From Phytomonas francai (Eukaryota > Euglenozoa > Kinetoplastea > Trypanosomatida > Trypanosomatidae): a DNA stretch of 64,000 nucleotides. The notes below the pieces were generated by a model. The model was given only the letters and a program-made list of their open reading frames with translations, did not search any database and was not told where the DNA came from. Positions 1-9,728 of the stretch are shown piece after piece. The stretch spans positions 1,826,115 through 1,890,114 of the forward strand of contig MJCC01000001.1 of assembly GCA_001766655.1 (NCBI GenBank), given 5' to 3'. A program made the position numbers and the translations under genes. The stretch's first letter is position 1, and each line of letters starts with the position of its first letter.

Positions 1-320
1 AAGGGCCCCCCCCGCACCCGCGGGGCCGCGCTCGGGTCCACATGCTGCGCCGCCGCCGTCGGCGAGGGCGCGCCCCTCGCGGGCGCGGAGGGGCCGGCGA
101 TCGCCTTGCGCACGCCGTTCGCCCCGTCGTCCGCGGTCAGGGCCCCGGCGCTCGTCTTCGCAGGCTGCCGCGAGGCATTTCGGACGGCGGCCAGTAATTC
201 CTGAATGACATCCCGGATGTGTTTCGCGTTCTCGCTATCGGTGACCCAGGTCACGTACAGCTCGGAGAGAATCACTTTCGCCGCCGGGCTATTGCTAGCT
301 CGTGACTTCACGGTGGCCAT
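1..320 (-). CDS. N-terminal part of an unknown protein, cut by the window edge
   Basis: The frame is open from an ATG at 320 down to base 1, giving 106 residues without a stop. A TAG at 378-380 in the same frame upstream makes this ATG the first possible start. The first 50 residues read like a folded, partly helical segment (for example ELYVTWVTDSENAKHIRDV). They are followed by an Ala/Pro/Gly-rich, very GC-rich stretch typical of a disordered linker. I do not recognise the family. The 3' end, and therefore most of the protein, lies outside the window. Confidence 0.6.
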   Translation of the reverse strand, partial: MATVKSRASNSPAAKVILSELYVTWVTDSENAKHIRDVIQELLAAVRNASRQPAKTSAGALTADDGANGVRKAIAGPSAPARGAPSPTAAAQHVDPSAAPRVRGGP

Positions 321-1521
321 CGTCGCTCCCGCGCTGCTGCCAAAATGCTCCAATGGAGTTTCTACCGCTTTAGGGGACTAAAAAATGAAAACTAACTCTT
401 CACCAATAGAATAAAAGGATTCGTGGAACAAAAAAAGTAAAGCACTAGATACTTAAGAAACTAACGGAAAATCTTTTGAATTCACCGGAACTGTATAAAA
501 ACTCAATATTATGGTTATTGTTAAAGGAGACAAGTGAGGGGAAGCAATAAAATAAAAAGAAACATTCATGTCTTGCATCATCTGGATCTAATAATAATTG
601 CAAAAACACTAATTCAAAAGCACACTAATGAATTTTTTTTTTGCTTTCAAAAACAAGAAAAAACAAACAATAATTGCACATCTGAAAGTTTAACCTGTAT
701 ATATACATGTATTTGTGTGTCTGCCTATATATTTAGTAGTATATCAAAGTTGCATCGAGTATTTATATCAGTGCCCACTATAGTTCTGAAATTTTATACA
801 CACAAAATTCGAATACATATAAGATCATCTTATGAACACTGCATTACGTCAGTTTTAGAATGTGTCATCAAGAAATACAAATACTAATAATAAAATCTCT
901 CATGAGAATAAAGCTTTAGGCGCAAATTAGAAGAAATAAACTAGGGCCACCCGGAGTCCTCAATGTTTGTGCAAACCGCCTCGATTAATTTAGCCACATG
1001 ACTAGATACTTTTTCCACTCTAAATCCACATTATCGTCACAAATTCTGAAGAGGATAAAAATAATTAAAATTCAGTTTTCATACTTGTTGAAAACTATAT
1101 TCTGCAAAGGAAATTTTTTCTGAAACATTCAACAAGAATGTGAGAGGCATCACGCTCAAAATCCAAAAAAAGGAAAATAGAATCCTATATACATACAGTA
1201 TGAAAAAAATAAATAGAAAAGTAGTGACCATGGCCAATACATTAGTCTTCTCTATTTGTCTCACCAAATGTATACTTGCATTTTAAATGCATACATTTTT
1301 TTATGTTTTTCTCCTCTTTTTCAGATTCGATTTTTAGCTCCAGTAGACGAAGAATATCATTTTACCACCCATATATTACCCTGGGTATTCCAAATCTAGA
1401 GACAAAAAACTTTGAAAACGTACAATGGAGAAAGTTACACTCGTATAGAGAAAAAAACATAAGCAACGACAGAGAAATGAGTTGGATAATACCATGTAAA
1501 TTACGAGAAACACGGGCAAGC
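321..1521. other. AT-rich spacer between the edge gene and the thioredoxin-fold gene
   Basis: About 1.2 kb of AT-rich sequence. The plus strand is purine-rich around 380-480, which is a pyrimidine-rich tract on the minus strand and a plausible spliced-leader acceptor zone for the gene starting at 320. Short open frames are AT-composed and lack coding character. Nothing else is seen. Confidence 0.5.
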
Positions 1522-2025
1522 TCATGTCACCACAGCAGCATTGCTTTCCTTTGCGAGATTCTCAGCTACATTCTCAGCAGCATTTGCTTGAGCCTGCAAT
1601 TCTTTCTTTCTAGCTGCAGTCGCCTCCTCTGCACGTTTTGCTATCAACAGAATCTTATCTGTGTTATCTCCAGTGAAAGTGTCCTTCAACTCTCCATAGT
1701 AATACGAGAAAAAGCACGGGATGCTTTTTACCCCAAGATGCTGGCAAAGATCTCTTGACTCCTCTGTAGCATAGAGAACGAGCAGTTTGGTTTCCTTAAG
1801 CGGTGGCGGGCGTTTGTCGTTCAGATTCTCAAGGAAAGGAATAATGGAATCGGTGCTAATGGGGCACAAAGGGCTTACCACAGACAGAATCGATGCGCCC
1901 TCATACTTGGAAACATGAGTCTCAAAATCATCGAGAGTGTCTATGCGTATGAGAGTAGGGGGAATTGGTGGTGGGCCACGGCTTGATCTTTTTCTTTTCT
2001 TTGTCACTGAAGCTGACCTTGCCAT
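1522..2025 (-). CDS. Thioredoxin-fold protein without the CXXC active site
   Basis: This is a 167-residue protein. A longer reading starts at GTG (2037), so the ATG at 2025 is preferred. After a basic, proline-rich N-terminus (to about residue 25) comes a thioredoxin-like domain, roughly residues 27-125. It has the beta strand SILSVVS, the redox loop position reading SPLCPIST instead of WCxxC, the strand KLLVLYA, and the cis-proline loop VKSIPCFFSY. The C-terminus is an Ala/Glu/Lys-rich helix. With only one cysteine at the active loop it is unlikely to be a dithiol oxidoreductase. A binding or scaffolding role is an inference. The fold assignment is from motif order only. Confidence 0.6.
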   Translation of the reverse strand: MARSASVTKKRKRSSRGPPPIPPTLIRIDTLDDFETHVSKYEGASILSVVSPLCPISTDSIIPFLENLNDKRPPPLKETKLLVLYATEESRDLCQHLGVKSIPCFFSYYYGELKDTFTGDNTDKILLIAKRAEEATAARKKELQAQANAAENVAENLAKESNAAVVT

Positions 2026-2156
2026 GATTAGATTCACTGGTTAAAAACGTGATGTGAAGTCAAAGTGAAAAGAACAAAGAAGATTTTTTTTTGCTTAGCC
2101 CTGCGCTTACGTAAAATAAATGAGAAAATATGTAGAAAAGAAGACGTACAATAAAG

Positions 2157-2369
2157 CTACTTATTCGGGATACAATACGCATGTATATTAGTTACCCCAT
2201 CAACAACTAAAGATTTTGGAAACTTTATACTGATAAATTGAGCATTTTCCCCTCTTTCTGGTAAAACGTTTAAAAATGTTAAATCACGAACTATAATACT
2301 TATAACTAAGAGTATCAATTTTATTAATATAAATCCGGCCAAAACATTCAAAAAAAACAGGTCACTCAT
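2157..2369 (-). CDS. Candidate small single-pass membrane protein (70 aa)
   Basis: A 70-codon frame starts at an ATG at 2369. Residues about 4-28 form a strongly hydrophobic segment rich in Leu and Ile, followed by a polar tail of about 40 residues. On the minus strand the ATG is preceded within a few bases by an AG that follows a T-rich tract (roughly 2380-2420 on the plus strand), as expected for a trans-splice acceptor. It sits in the spacer between the PLP enzyme and the thioredoxin-fold gene, on the same strand. AT-rich spacers can yield such frames by chance, so this is a candidate only. No family is recognised. Confidence 0.35.
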   Translation of the reverse strand: MSDLFFLNVLAGFILIKLILLVISIIVRDLTFLNVLPERGENAQFISIKFPKSLVVDGVTNIHAYCIPNK

Positions 2370-2734
2370 TTTCGCTGATCATAGATATTTGATAGTTTTA
2401 AAAAAATAGAGGAAATAAAGCTATACAATATTTCCTAAAATAAAATTTCATATTTATCGAAGATACTTGAAGCAAGTGCACTTTATTTCATGGAAAACAA
2501 TATATCTAAACATCTATCAAATCCAACACATTCACCTTGACTAATTTAAAAGAATTATTTAATACAATTAATCTTTAAATAAAATTTTAATAATAATGTT
2601 TAGAACTTAAAATATCGACACCCCCTTTTTTCACAATTTATGCATACTATACTAATATAAACGATCATTTTTATAGAAATAACTTGTTACTCACCTTAAT
2701 TGAACTATTCAGGTATTCCACTCCTGCCTTGAGC
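2370..2734. other. AT-rich spacer
   Basis: Roughly 360 bases of AT-rich spacer between the PLP enzyme stop and the small membrane-protein candidate. It holds a T-rich minus-strand tract just upstream of 2369. Nothing else is seen. Confidence 0.5.
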
Positions 2735-3970
2735 TTACTGAGGAGGAAGAGCATCAAGCGCGTACTTAAGGGCAGCGATCAAGTCGTCGGCATCCTCAAT
2801 GCCGCAACTGATGCGCACGAAACCATCTGTGATGCCCACCTTCAGTCGATCCTCCGACGTCATATTCGCGTGTGTCATCACGGAAGGGCAGGTGATGATG
2901 CTCTCGGTCGCGCCAAGGTTCTCGCAGAGGGACCAGGGCCGCGGGACGGTGTCCATCAGTCGCCGCCCGGCCTCGCTGCCGCCCTTCACCTCAAACCACA
3001 GCATCCCGCCGTGGAGGCCGTTGCGGTGCTGCCGCTCCGCCAGCTCCCGCTGCGGGAAGTTCGGCAGCCCCGGGTACATCACCTGATCCACCATCGGATG
3101 TTTGAAGAGGAACTCCGCGATCTTCTGCGCATTCGCGGACTGCTTCGTTACACGCAGAGAGAGGGTTTTAAGGGTCTGAAGCTGCAAAAACGCCACGTAC
3201 GGGGACATCGAGTTGCCGAGAATGTTGCGAGAAAGACGCACCTTGTCCTCCAACTCCTTGTTGTTCATTAGCAAGGCCCCTCCAACCGTCATATCATGTC
3301 CATCCACATATTTCGTCGTGCTCACAAAGACAACATCTGCGCCCAAATCAAGAGGACGTGTGATAAGAGGGGTGGCGAAGGTGCTATCGCACATATGGAT
3401 AAGGTTCTTTGCCTTGCAGAGTTTTGACAACTCAGAGATGTCGATAAGTGTGAGCGTCGGGTTTGCAGGGGTCTCACTGATTACGAGCTTCGTGTTCGGC
3501 TTGATTGCGGCCTCAACATTCTTCACGTCTCGCATGTCAACGAAGGTGAACTCCATACCGAAGCGAGTGAAGAACTGCCGGCAGGAGCGGTTTGTACCGC
3601 CATAGCTGCAGTTCGTCACGATGCAGTGATCACCTGCACTCATGAAGGAGGAAATGGCAGTGGTGGTTGCAGCCATGCCAGTGGCGAAAACCGCACAGTA
3701 TTTTGCATTATCCAACGCACAAAGACGCTCTTCCAGTGCAGAGATGGTAGGGTTAGCTGTTCTGGAGTAGCTGTAGCCACGTCTGCAGTATTTGTCGATT
3801 GACTCCTGCACAAATGTCGTGCTTTGGTAAATAGGTGTAAGAATCGCGCCAGTAACGGAATCAGGCTGAGTACCAGCATGAACGAGCAAAGTATCGAAAG
3901 CCTGTTCTTGAGGAAGCCAGGAGCCCGAACCTTCAGGGGCTGTGGAAATAAGGTGCTGATTAGAAGACAT
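2735..3970 (-). CDS. Cystathionine gamma-lyase/beta-lyase-type trans-sulfuration enzyme
   Basis: This is a 411-residue Cys/Met-metabolism PLP-dependent enzyme of normal family length, starting at an ATG at 3970. Visible family features are TPIYQSTTF near residue 46, YSYSRTANPT (68-77, whose Tyr and Arg contact the PLP phosphate of the neighbouring subunit in the family), SETPANPT near 165, and the Schiff-base lysine K220 in VSTTKYVDGH. Such enzymes cleave or form cystathionine in methionine/cysteine interconversion, in the cytosol. Sequence alone does not separate gamma-lyase, beta-lyase and gamma-synthase here. A strong polypyrimidine tract and AG lie just upstream (4013-4040). No targeting signal is seen. 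Confidence 0.92.
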   Translation of the reverse strand: MSSNQHLISTAPEGSGSWLPQEQAFDTLLVHAGTQPDSVTGAILTPIYQSTTFVQESIDKYCRRGYSYSRTANPTISALEERLCALDNAKYCAVFATGMAATTTAISSFMSAGDHCIVTNCSYGGTNRSCRQFFTRFGMEFTFVDMRDVKNVEAAIKPNTKLVISETPANPTLTLIDISELSKLCKAKNLIHMCDSTFATPLITRPLDLGADVVFVSTTKYVDGHDMTVGGALLMNNKELEDKVRLSRNILGNSMSPYVAFLQLQTLKTLSLRVTKQSANAQKIAEFLFKHPMVDQVMYPGLPNFPQRELAERQHRNGLHGGMLWFEVKGGSEAGRRLMDTVPRPWSLCENLGATESIITCPSVMTHANMTSEDRLKVGITDGFVRISCGIEDADDLIAALKYALDALPPQ

Positions 3971-4012
3971 GGTGGAAATTAATGGAAAAGCTTTTTAAAA
4001 TATGAAAAAAAA

Positions 4013-4040
4013 CTATGGCAAAAAAAAAGAAGAAATAAAT
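4013..4040 (-). promoter_or_regulatory. Likely spliced-leader acceptor of the PLP enzyme gene
   Basis: Read on the minus strand, a T/C tract including nine consecutive T is followed by GCCATAG, with the AG at plus positions 4013-4014, about 43 bases upstream of the ATG at 3970. This matches the polypyrimidine-AG layout of kinetoplastid trans-splice sites. It is one of the clearest examples in the window. Confidence 0.5.
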
Positions 4041-4103
4041 AAATTGATGAAAGCTCAGACCCTAGAAGGGTGGGGACAAAACACAGGACAGCGCAGCACG
4101 CCA

Positions 4104-4298
4104 TCACCGCGGGCACACCGCAAATAAATGCGCTACCTCGCGCAAATGAAACAGACACCCCAGCCATATTCGCCGGTGAAAATCTGTAAAACAAAAAAAC
4201 AACAAAGCCATACCTCCGACGGCCCCGAAGCCCGCCTTGACGCGCATCAGAAAAGGATTGCTCGTGATGGTCTCTTCGGTGCGGGGTTTCCCCAGCAT
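4104..4298 (-). CDS. Candidate small ORF with an intron-like T-rich insert (64 aa)
   Basis: A 64-codon frame starts at an ATG at 4298 within an unusually GC-rich spacer. It contains a 30-base T-rich segment (4184-4213) that on the minus strand begins GTATGG and ends TTTTACAG. This looks either like a trans-splice acceptor for a downstream ATG at 4167 (a 62-aa hydrophobic frame ending at 3979) or like a very short intron. Removing the 30 bases keeps the frame open. I do not recognise either product, and the whole stretch may be non-coding. Confidence 0.2.
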   Translation of the reverse strand: MLGKPRTEETITSNPFLMRVKAGFGAVGGMALLFFCFTDFHRRIWLGCLFHLREVAHLFAVCPR

Positions 4299-5029
4299 CA
4301 GGTCAAACTGTGCTTTTCACGTGGTGTTAAATCATCAGCTGCGCACAGCGGGTGGCCAAACAGCCAAACGGAACCGTCGCTCACTGCTCACCGGCAGCCC
4401 TCCTCCCCCTCCCCCTCCCCTCTACCGCGTCGCTTCCCCACTCAGAGTGGTGCATGATGGTATCTCAGTCAGACCTCCTGAGGCCTTCTAATGCAGGCCA
4501 AGAATCGTTTCGTGCATCTTTATACAGTGTTTCTTCGCATTTCAGCTTGTAAAACTTTTTAGTTTTAGGTTTCTTTTGGGTGGTATGATTATACTATGTT
4601 ATTTATTAAAAAGCCTTTAAATATTGTTTTCTCCTATACTTATCGAAATATTTAGATAATGAATAGGTAATTCTATAAGTCTCAGATATTATACTTGAAA
4701 ATGTTCTCTGTCATACCTTTTTTAAACATGAAATTCTTTACATTAATGCTTTATGTCTATTCTATATCGACTATTTTTTGTATATATAAGCAACAGGATA
4801 TGGATTTCTAATAAACGCATATCCATATATTTGTTATATTTAGACACGATAGCTAATGTGATAGTTTGGAGAATATCGTCTTTTAATAAATTAGATGTGT
4901 CGTTTTCCGATGCGATTTTGTAATTTATGTCACTCACTCCAACATTTTTGTTATGAACGCATCTCGCTTTTGTAGATAACGCATGTACCTCAACGGTGTA
5001 TCCTCTTACCATGAACCCACCTATAGACC
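4299..5029. other. Spacer, GC-rich then AT-rich
   Basis: Bases 4299-4480 are GC-rich, with a CT-rich run near 4400-4430 on the plus strand. Bases 4540-5029 are AT-rich. An 89-codon minus frame (4743-5012) begins only 17 bases after the stop of the coiled-coil gene and is probably 3'UTR. Nothing else is seen. Confidence 0.45.
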
Positions 5030-7711
5030 TTAGAAAGAATGTAAGGTTGTATCGGTATCTGAGAAACTGATAAGGTTGGTGAACGTATCTGCTAGTGAAA
5101 CCCCCACCTGGGATGACGGCACGACCGATATTTCTGTTAGAGGCGACGAAGAATTTCGCTGTGCAGTAACGCTTTTAGATGGATCGGGACTATGTCTGTA
5201 AGTTTCTAACGGAGTAGGTGAACGTCTCGGTATTACCTTGGACTCATCGCGCTGCTTGGAAGCTTTTAAGGAGGAAGGTCGATTCACCTTTGGTGGGCCC
5301 ACCGCGTGCTCCCTTTTCTTACGTTTGGTACCTGTACACTCAATCTGCGGGACGACGCCGTCGAGAGCCGCATGCTGCACAAATTCCGGAAATTCTGTCA
5401 TACCCTGAAGATGCACCATCAGCTCCTTCAGCGTTCGAAGGGGGAGACGATCCTTCCTTGACGAAACGCGCGCGGGGTGGGCTTGGTGTAAGTGTCCAGA
5501 GGGATCGACATGCGCGGCGGGTGCGATGGGATGCCCTTTTTGATTAGCCCCCGAGGGAAGTGAGCGCGACAACCCATGCTCTACGGTATCCCTACTGGTT
5601 AAAAGGTGGTGCTGAAGGATGTTGCTGTGCTCGGCGGCGGTGGCGGCTTGGGCACGCGTCGCATCGCATTGGGTGTTAACAAGATCCAATGAGTGCGCCA
5701 TCTGCTGAAGCTGCGATTCCTCCTCCCGTAAGGCATCCCATTCAGAGGCTAAAGATCGGCGTTCTTCTTGTAAAGCGCGCCATTGCTGGATGATTTCCTC
5801 GCCTCTTTGCTCTAAGGTAGCCAGTTCTACGTTCATAGTTTCTTTCCGAGATTGTAATTCTTGCCGTTTGCTTTGGAGAGACGCAATATCCCTAGCAACG
5901 GAGGATCCCATCTCGGAAAACGCACGCTTCATGGCGGCTGATTGCAACTCGATATCCTGCTCTTCCGCGCTGAGCTGAGCGACGCTATCACGCAGCGCGC
6001 CCAGCGCCTCGTAAAAGCGCTCCTCGACGTTATGTCGCTCCTCCTTCACTAGTTGCTTCCACCGACGATACTCCCGCTCCCAGCTCTCCTTACTCTTCGT
6101 ATAGGCCGCCTCTTGTTGGGCTAGCCACGACACCTCCGATCGCATCTGCTCCTCCATCTGCTCCTTTGCCAGCTGAAGCTTGGAAGAAGCCTCGTTAAGA
6201 CTGCGGCAGTCAGCGTCAATGGTGCTCTGAAGGGAGGCTAGCAGCTCGCGGACAGATTCTAGGGTTTTCTGGCGATCCGCCAAAGCCTCTTGGCGATCGG
6301 ACTGTAGCTTGGCGCGGCTCTCGTCCACACACGCACGATAATCCTTCAAGGAGGTTAGCACTGCCTCCATGGAGGCAGCCACGCCCTTATAGGACTCCAT
6401 GGCCTTTGAGATATCCTGCTGAGCCGCTACCGCAATGCGGTGGCGTTCCTCATTCAGCTGCTCCTCCTGCGCAAAATGCCCGCGTAACCGCTCCATCTCC
6501 GCTTTATGCATGCGATCCTCCATGCTCATCTGCTGCTGGTGCCGGTGCTCGATCTCGGCAACACGCTCGACGTGGATCTGATCTCGCAGCTTACGGTACT
6601 CGGCGAGTTCGGCTTCTCGTCGCTGAATAACGGCGTCAACTTCAGCCTGCAGCATGGTCTGGTGCTGCGATGCCCACGCCTCACGCGATTGGATGTATAT
6701 CTCCTCCATGCTAAGTTCCTCTTGCTGGAGGCGCGCGAGATCCTCTTGGAGGGCTGACTGAAGATCAGACAAAAGAGCCTCGTCCATTTGCTGTACCTGG
6801 CCCCGAACCTCCTCCTCGGCCTGGCGCCAAAACTCCAAGATACCGGCAAAGTTCTTTTGCTGTTCATCGCGCTCCAACTGAGCTTCGCTATCCGCAGTAA
6901 CCGCGAGGGAAGAGCGGACCTCATGCCGCACCAGTTGCTCCAGTGTCTTGATCCACTCCTCTGTTTTAATGGCATCCTTCGAAAACTTTTCCTCAATCCC
7001 ACCTAAAATAGTGCTTACGGCGGCGGCGATTGCCGATTCAACGAGGTCATTGGCGCCACCCTGCGCATCGAGCTGAGCCCGAAGCTCTTTTTCCTCTTCA
7101 CGCATGGCCTCAAGTTTGCCCTCCAGCTCTGTTATTTTGGGCTCAAACTCGGCCTTGACTTCCTCCTCGGCGCGTTGCCGTGCCTCCAGCATCTCACGCT
7201 CGTGCTTGGCTTTGGCCTGAGAAAGTTCGGCTTCGGCGCGGGCCTCCTCTTCCTTAACCGAGTTCTTCAGCGCGGCCAACCTGGTCTCGATCTGTCGGAT
7301 CTCGGCCTGCCGCTGCGCCTTGTCCGCGCGCCACTTTTCGACCCACGCCGACTCCTTCTCCCGCTTTGACTGGAGCAGCTGCTTCTGGGCCTCGAGCCGA
7401 CGCCGCAGCTCCTCGAGCTTCCCCTCGCCCGGGACCTCCGGGGCTGCGTGCGGGAGTGTGGAAGGCGGCGCAGGCCCTGCCGCCCCCGCCCCCCCGTCGT
7501 CCTCGGCATCCCTGAGGAAATCGGGCAGGGAGGACTCTGCCAAGGGCGGGGGCGGGGGCGCGCTGGGGGCGGCCGGGGGGGAAAAGGCGGCCCGCCGCCG
7601 GCGTAGGGCCTCCTGGCGAGCGAGCAGCATCCCGCCGGCCGCGGCGGTGGCGGCGGGCGGGCGGCGCTCGCTCAGTGGGCGCATCCAGCTTTCATCGTCA
7701 CTGGAGCTCAT
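5030..7711 (-). CDS. Long coiled-coil protein, possibly FBF1-like (transition fibre)
   Basis: This is an 893-residue protein with a clean ATG at 7711. Residues 1 to about 100 are acidic, then Pro/Ala-rich and probably disordered. From about 105 to 690 the sequence is almost continuous Glu/Gln/Lys/Arg/Leu heptads, a long coiled coil. The last 200 residues are basic and Ser/Pro-rich. The layout (disordered N-terminus, long C-terminal coiled coil with repeated ERxxLxxEWxxLxxEE-like phrases) recalls FBF1, a transition-fibre protein at the basal body. Coiled coils match many unrelated proteins, so this is weak. A generic cytoskeletal or flagellar-base protein is the safe reading. GC content rises sharply towards the 5' end of the gene. 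Confidence 0.6.
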   Translation of the reverse strand: MSSSDDESWMRPLSERRPPAATAAAGGMLLARQEALRRRRAAFSPPAAPSAPPPPPLAESSLPDFLRDAEDDGGAGAAGPAPPSTLPHAAPEVPGEGKLEELRRRLEAQKQLLQSKREKESAWVEKWRADKAQRQAEIRQIETRLAALKNSVKEEEARAEAELSQAKAKHEREMLEARQRAEEEVKAEFEPKITELEGKLEAMREEEKELRAQLDAQGGANDLVESAIAAAVSTILGGIEEKFSKDAIKTEEWIKTLEQLVRHEVRSSLAVTADSEAQLERDEQQKNFAGILEFWRQAEEEVRGQVQQMDEALLSDLQSALQEDLARLQQEELSMEEIYIQSREAWASQHQTMLQAEVDAVIQRREAELAEYRKLRDQIHVERVAEIEHRHQQQMSMEDRMHKAEMERLRGHFAQEEQLNEERHRIAVAAQQDISKAMESYKGVAASMEAVLTSLKDYRACVDESRAKLQSDRQEALADRQKTLESVRELLASLQSTIDADCRSLNEASSKLQLAKEQMEEQMRSEVSWLAQQEAAYTKSKESWEREYRRWKQLVKEERHNVEERFYEALGALRDSVAQLSAEEQDIELQSAAMKRAFSEMGSSVARDIASLQSKRQELQSRKETMNVELATLEQRGEEIIQQWRALQEERRSLASEWDALREEESQLQQMAHSLDLVNTQCDATRAQAATAAEHSNILQHHLLTSRDTVEHGLSRSLPSGANQKGHPIAPAAHVDPSGHLHQAHPARVSSRKDRLPLRTLKELMVHLQGMTEFPEFVQHAALDGVVPQIECTGTKRKKREHAVGPPKVNRPSSLKASKQRDESKVIPRRSPTPLETYRHSPDPSKSVTAQRNSSSPLTEISVVPSSQVGVSLADTFTNLISFSDTDTTLHSF

Positions 7712-7796
7712 CCCTCCTCAGCGCTGCGAAGGAATCGAATGAAAGGAAGAGGAAAGCACAAAAAGAGAGCCTCCTTCCTCCCACCTCCCTTACACA

Positions 7797-7826
7797 CAAC
7801 AACAACAACAACAACACCAACAACAA
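7797..7826. repeat. (CAA)n microsatellite
   Basis: About ten imperfect CAA units in the spacer between the coiled-coil gene and RFC3. Read on the minus strand this is a TTG repeat inside the probable 5'UTR or acceptor region of the coiled-coil gene. No function is evident. Confidence 0.8.
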
Positions 7827-8010
7827 AAAGAACGATGTGGGCACCTAAAACTACGAACTGAAGAACGGCGATAGAAAAGTTTCAAAAAGGGAGACGAAGA
7901 AAGGAAGATTTCCAAAGCCCATCACGCATTTTTTGCATTAACCCCTCTCCCTTGTTGGATTTGTGAAGTTTTGCAAGACGAAGACTCGAATACCAAAGAC
8001 AAATCCGACG

Positions 8011-9063
8011 CTATCGGACGAAATCCGCGAGCACCTCTTTAATGGGCTTTCGCTGCGTTACCGCCTCCTTCACGAGCTGAAAGGCGCCGAGAATGCCGGT
8101 GAGACCGACCCCCTCGCGGGCCCCGCCCGCCGCGTAGTACTCCAAATCCGCGAGCTTGACGAGGAGGAAGCCCTTGCAGTCCTGCGGGAGGTCCATCGCG
8201 ACGACGATGGGGTGGATCTCGCGGAGGAGGTCCGCGACGGAGGCGCCGCAGGCGGCGACGGCCGCCTCAAGCCTCGGCCAGGCGCCCGCGAAGTCCGCGG
8301 CGAGCGCGTCGGCGACGATCGCAGCGACCTCGCCCGGGGTGGGGTTTCCGGTCGCGCGGTAGACGGCCTCGGCCGTGATCGCGCCCTCGGCGAGCGCGGC
8401 CGCCTGCAGGGTGTTGAGGCAGCGCCGGAGGTCGCCCTGGGCGAGGCGGAGGGCCGCGGCGAGCCCGTCCGCCGTCCACGCGACGCCCTCGCGCGCGACG
8501 ACGGCCTCGAGTCGCGGCCGCGCGGCGGCCCCGCGCACCGGCGCGAAGCGCAGACGCGTGCACCTCGACTGCAGGGCGGGCAGCACGAGGCCGACGTGAT
8601 TGCAGAGGAGGCAGAAGCGCGCGTGGCGGGCGTGGCGCTCGAGGATGCGGCGCAGCGCGGCCTGCGCGTCCGGCGAGAGGTGGTCGGCCTCGTCGAGCAC
8701 GACGAGTTTGAAGCCCCGAGACGGCCCCGCGAGCACCGACGCGGTGCTGCAGAACTCCCGGATCTGCCGCCGCACAACGTCGATGCCGCGGTCGTCGGAC
8801 GCGTTCAGCTCCAACACGTTCGCCCGCAGGCGGGCCTTGCCGTAGAGGTGGTGCGCGCACGCGCGGATCGTCGTCGTCTTGCCGGTCCCGGGCGGGCCGT
8901 AGAGCAGCAGGTGCGGCATGTCGCCGCCGTCCATCAGACGCCGCAGCGTCCGGATGATCTCCTCGTGCGCGACGACATCGTCCAGCGACGTCGGACGGTA
9001 CTTCTCGGTCCACGGAAGCGACTCATTTTTGGTCGTCGGGGCTGGCTCCGCCGAGTCGGTCAT
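8011..9063 (-). CDS. RFC3: Replication factor C subunit 3 (yeast Rfc3/human RFC5 type)
   Basis: This is a 350-residue AAA+ clamp-loader subunit. A longer frame starts at GTG (9111), so the ATG at 9063 is taken. Visible motifs are LPWTEKYRP near residue 16, Walker A GPPGTGKT (56-63), LELNASDDRGID (84-95), Walker B VVLDEAD (121-127), sensor 1 in LLCNH, and the SRC motif LQSRCTRLRF. SRC is typical of small RFC subunits, and the SDDRGID/QSRCTRLRF context fits yeast Rfc3/human RFC5. The protein loads PCNA at primer ends in the nucleus. The gene is extremely GC-rich and the protein Ala/Arg-rich compared with neighbours, but every catalytic motif is intact. Confidence 0.95.
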   Translation of the reverse strand: MTDSAEPAPTTKNESLPWTEKYRPTSLDDVVAHEEIIRTLRRLMDGGDMPHLLLYGPPGTGKTTTIRACAHHLYGKARLRANVLELNASDDRGIDVVRRQIREFCSTASVLAGPSRGFKLVVLDEADHLSPDAQAALRRILERHARHARFCLLCNHVGLVLPALQSRCTRLRFAPVRGAAARPRLEAVVAREGVAWTADGLAAALRLAQGDLRRCLNTLQAAALAEGAITAEAVYRATGNPTPGEVAAIVADALAADFAGAWPRLEAAVAACGASVADLLREIHPIVVAMDLPQDCKGFLLVKLADLEYYAAGGAREGVGLTGILGAFQLVKEAVTQRKPIKEVLADFVR

Positions 9064-9728
9064 CGCGGTAACCCGTTTTCGAAGGACGAGAATAAAAACG
9101 TAACCGCTCACGCCCTCTTCTATGTCTATGCTTTAGTTTATCGTGGTAATCTACGTGTCGCTTCTCTTCTGAACCAAGCTACACCACTCGAATAAGGTAC
9201 AAATTAAAAACAAAAAGGCACTGCTGGGGTGAAGAGGAGGTACGAATTGAAGGAAAGGTCACACACACACACACACATATATACATATATACATATATAT
9301 ATATATATAGTCATTTAAACTGCGGCAATCCTGGCATGAAAAACTAAAAATCTGAATTTGAGTGCAAACGTGATCTCTCGAGTTCCATTTTTTTTACTTT
9401 ATGGCTACAGAATAAGATTACTTGTCGAATCAGCAAGCATGACTCCTTTCCCTCAAAGGGTCGGAAAGTTAGACAAAACTATCAGTCTCGCAGCTTAACC
9501 TTAATAATAGACATATCCTATAAAATCAATGCAAAACCACAGCACTTGTGCACTAGGGAAGAAATTAAAACTTATTAAACGTTTGCGTATCACTATTTAA
9601 AATGGCTCCCCTTCTGATTCAACCCCCTCCGGCCTCCCCTTCTCCCTCGAATAAAAATGGGAATTGTCATACCACACTTTATAATTTCGGTGAAGTGCGG
9701 TAAGAAACAGGAAGGCAGATATGCTCGA
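9064..9728. other. Spacer with AT-rich sequence and a microsatellite
   Basis: AT-rich spacer between PEX19 and RFC3, holding a (CA)n/(TA)n microsatellite at 9260-9309. Nothing else is seen. Confidence 0.5.
9260..9309. repeat. Compound (CA)n-(TA)n microsatellite
   Basis: About eight CA units run directly into imperfect TA/TACA units. It lies between RFC3 and the 3' end of PEX19. Confidence 0.9.

Noticed and set aside
534..887. 117-codon plus-strand frame in the left spacer
   Set aside because: It is AT-driven, rich in His/Ile/Thr/Tyr, and unsupported by any motif. Similar frames occur by chance in AT-rich spacers.
4743..5012. 89-codon minus frame downstream of the coiled-coil gene
   Set aside because: It starts 17 bases after the upstream stop, leaving no room for splice and polyadenylation signals, and is AT-composed. 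It is probably 3'UTR.
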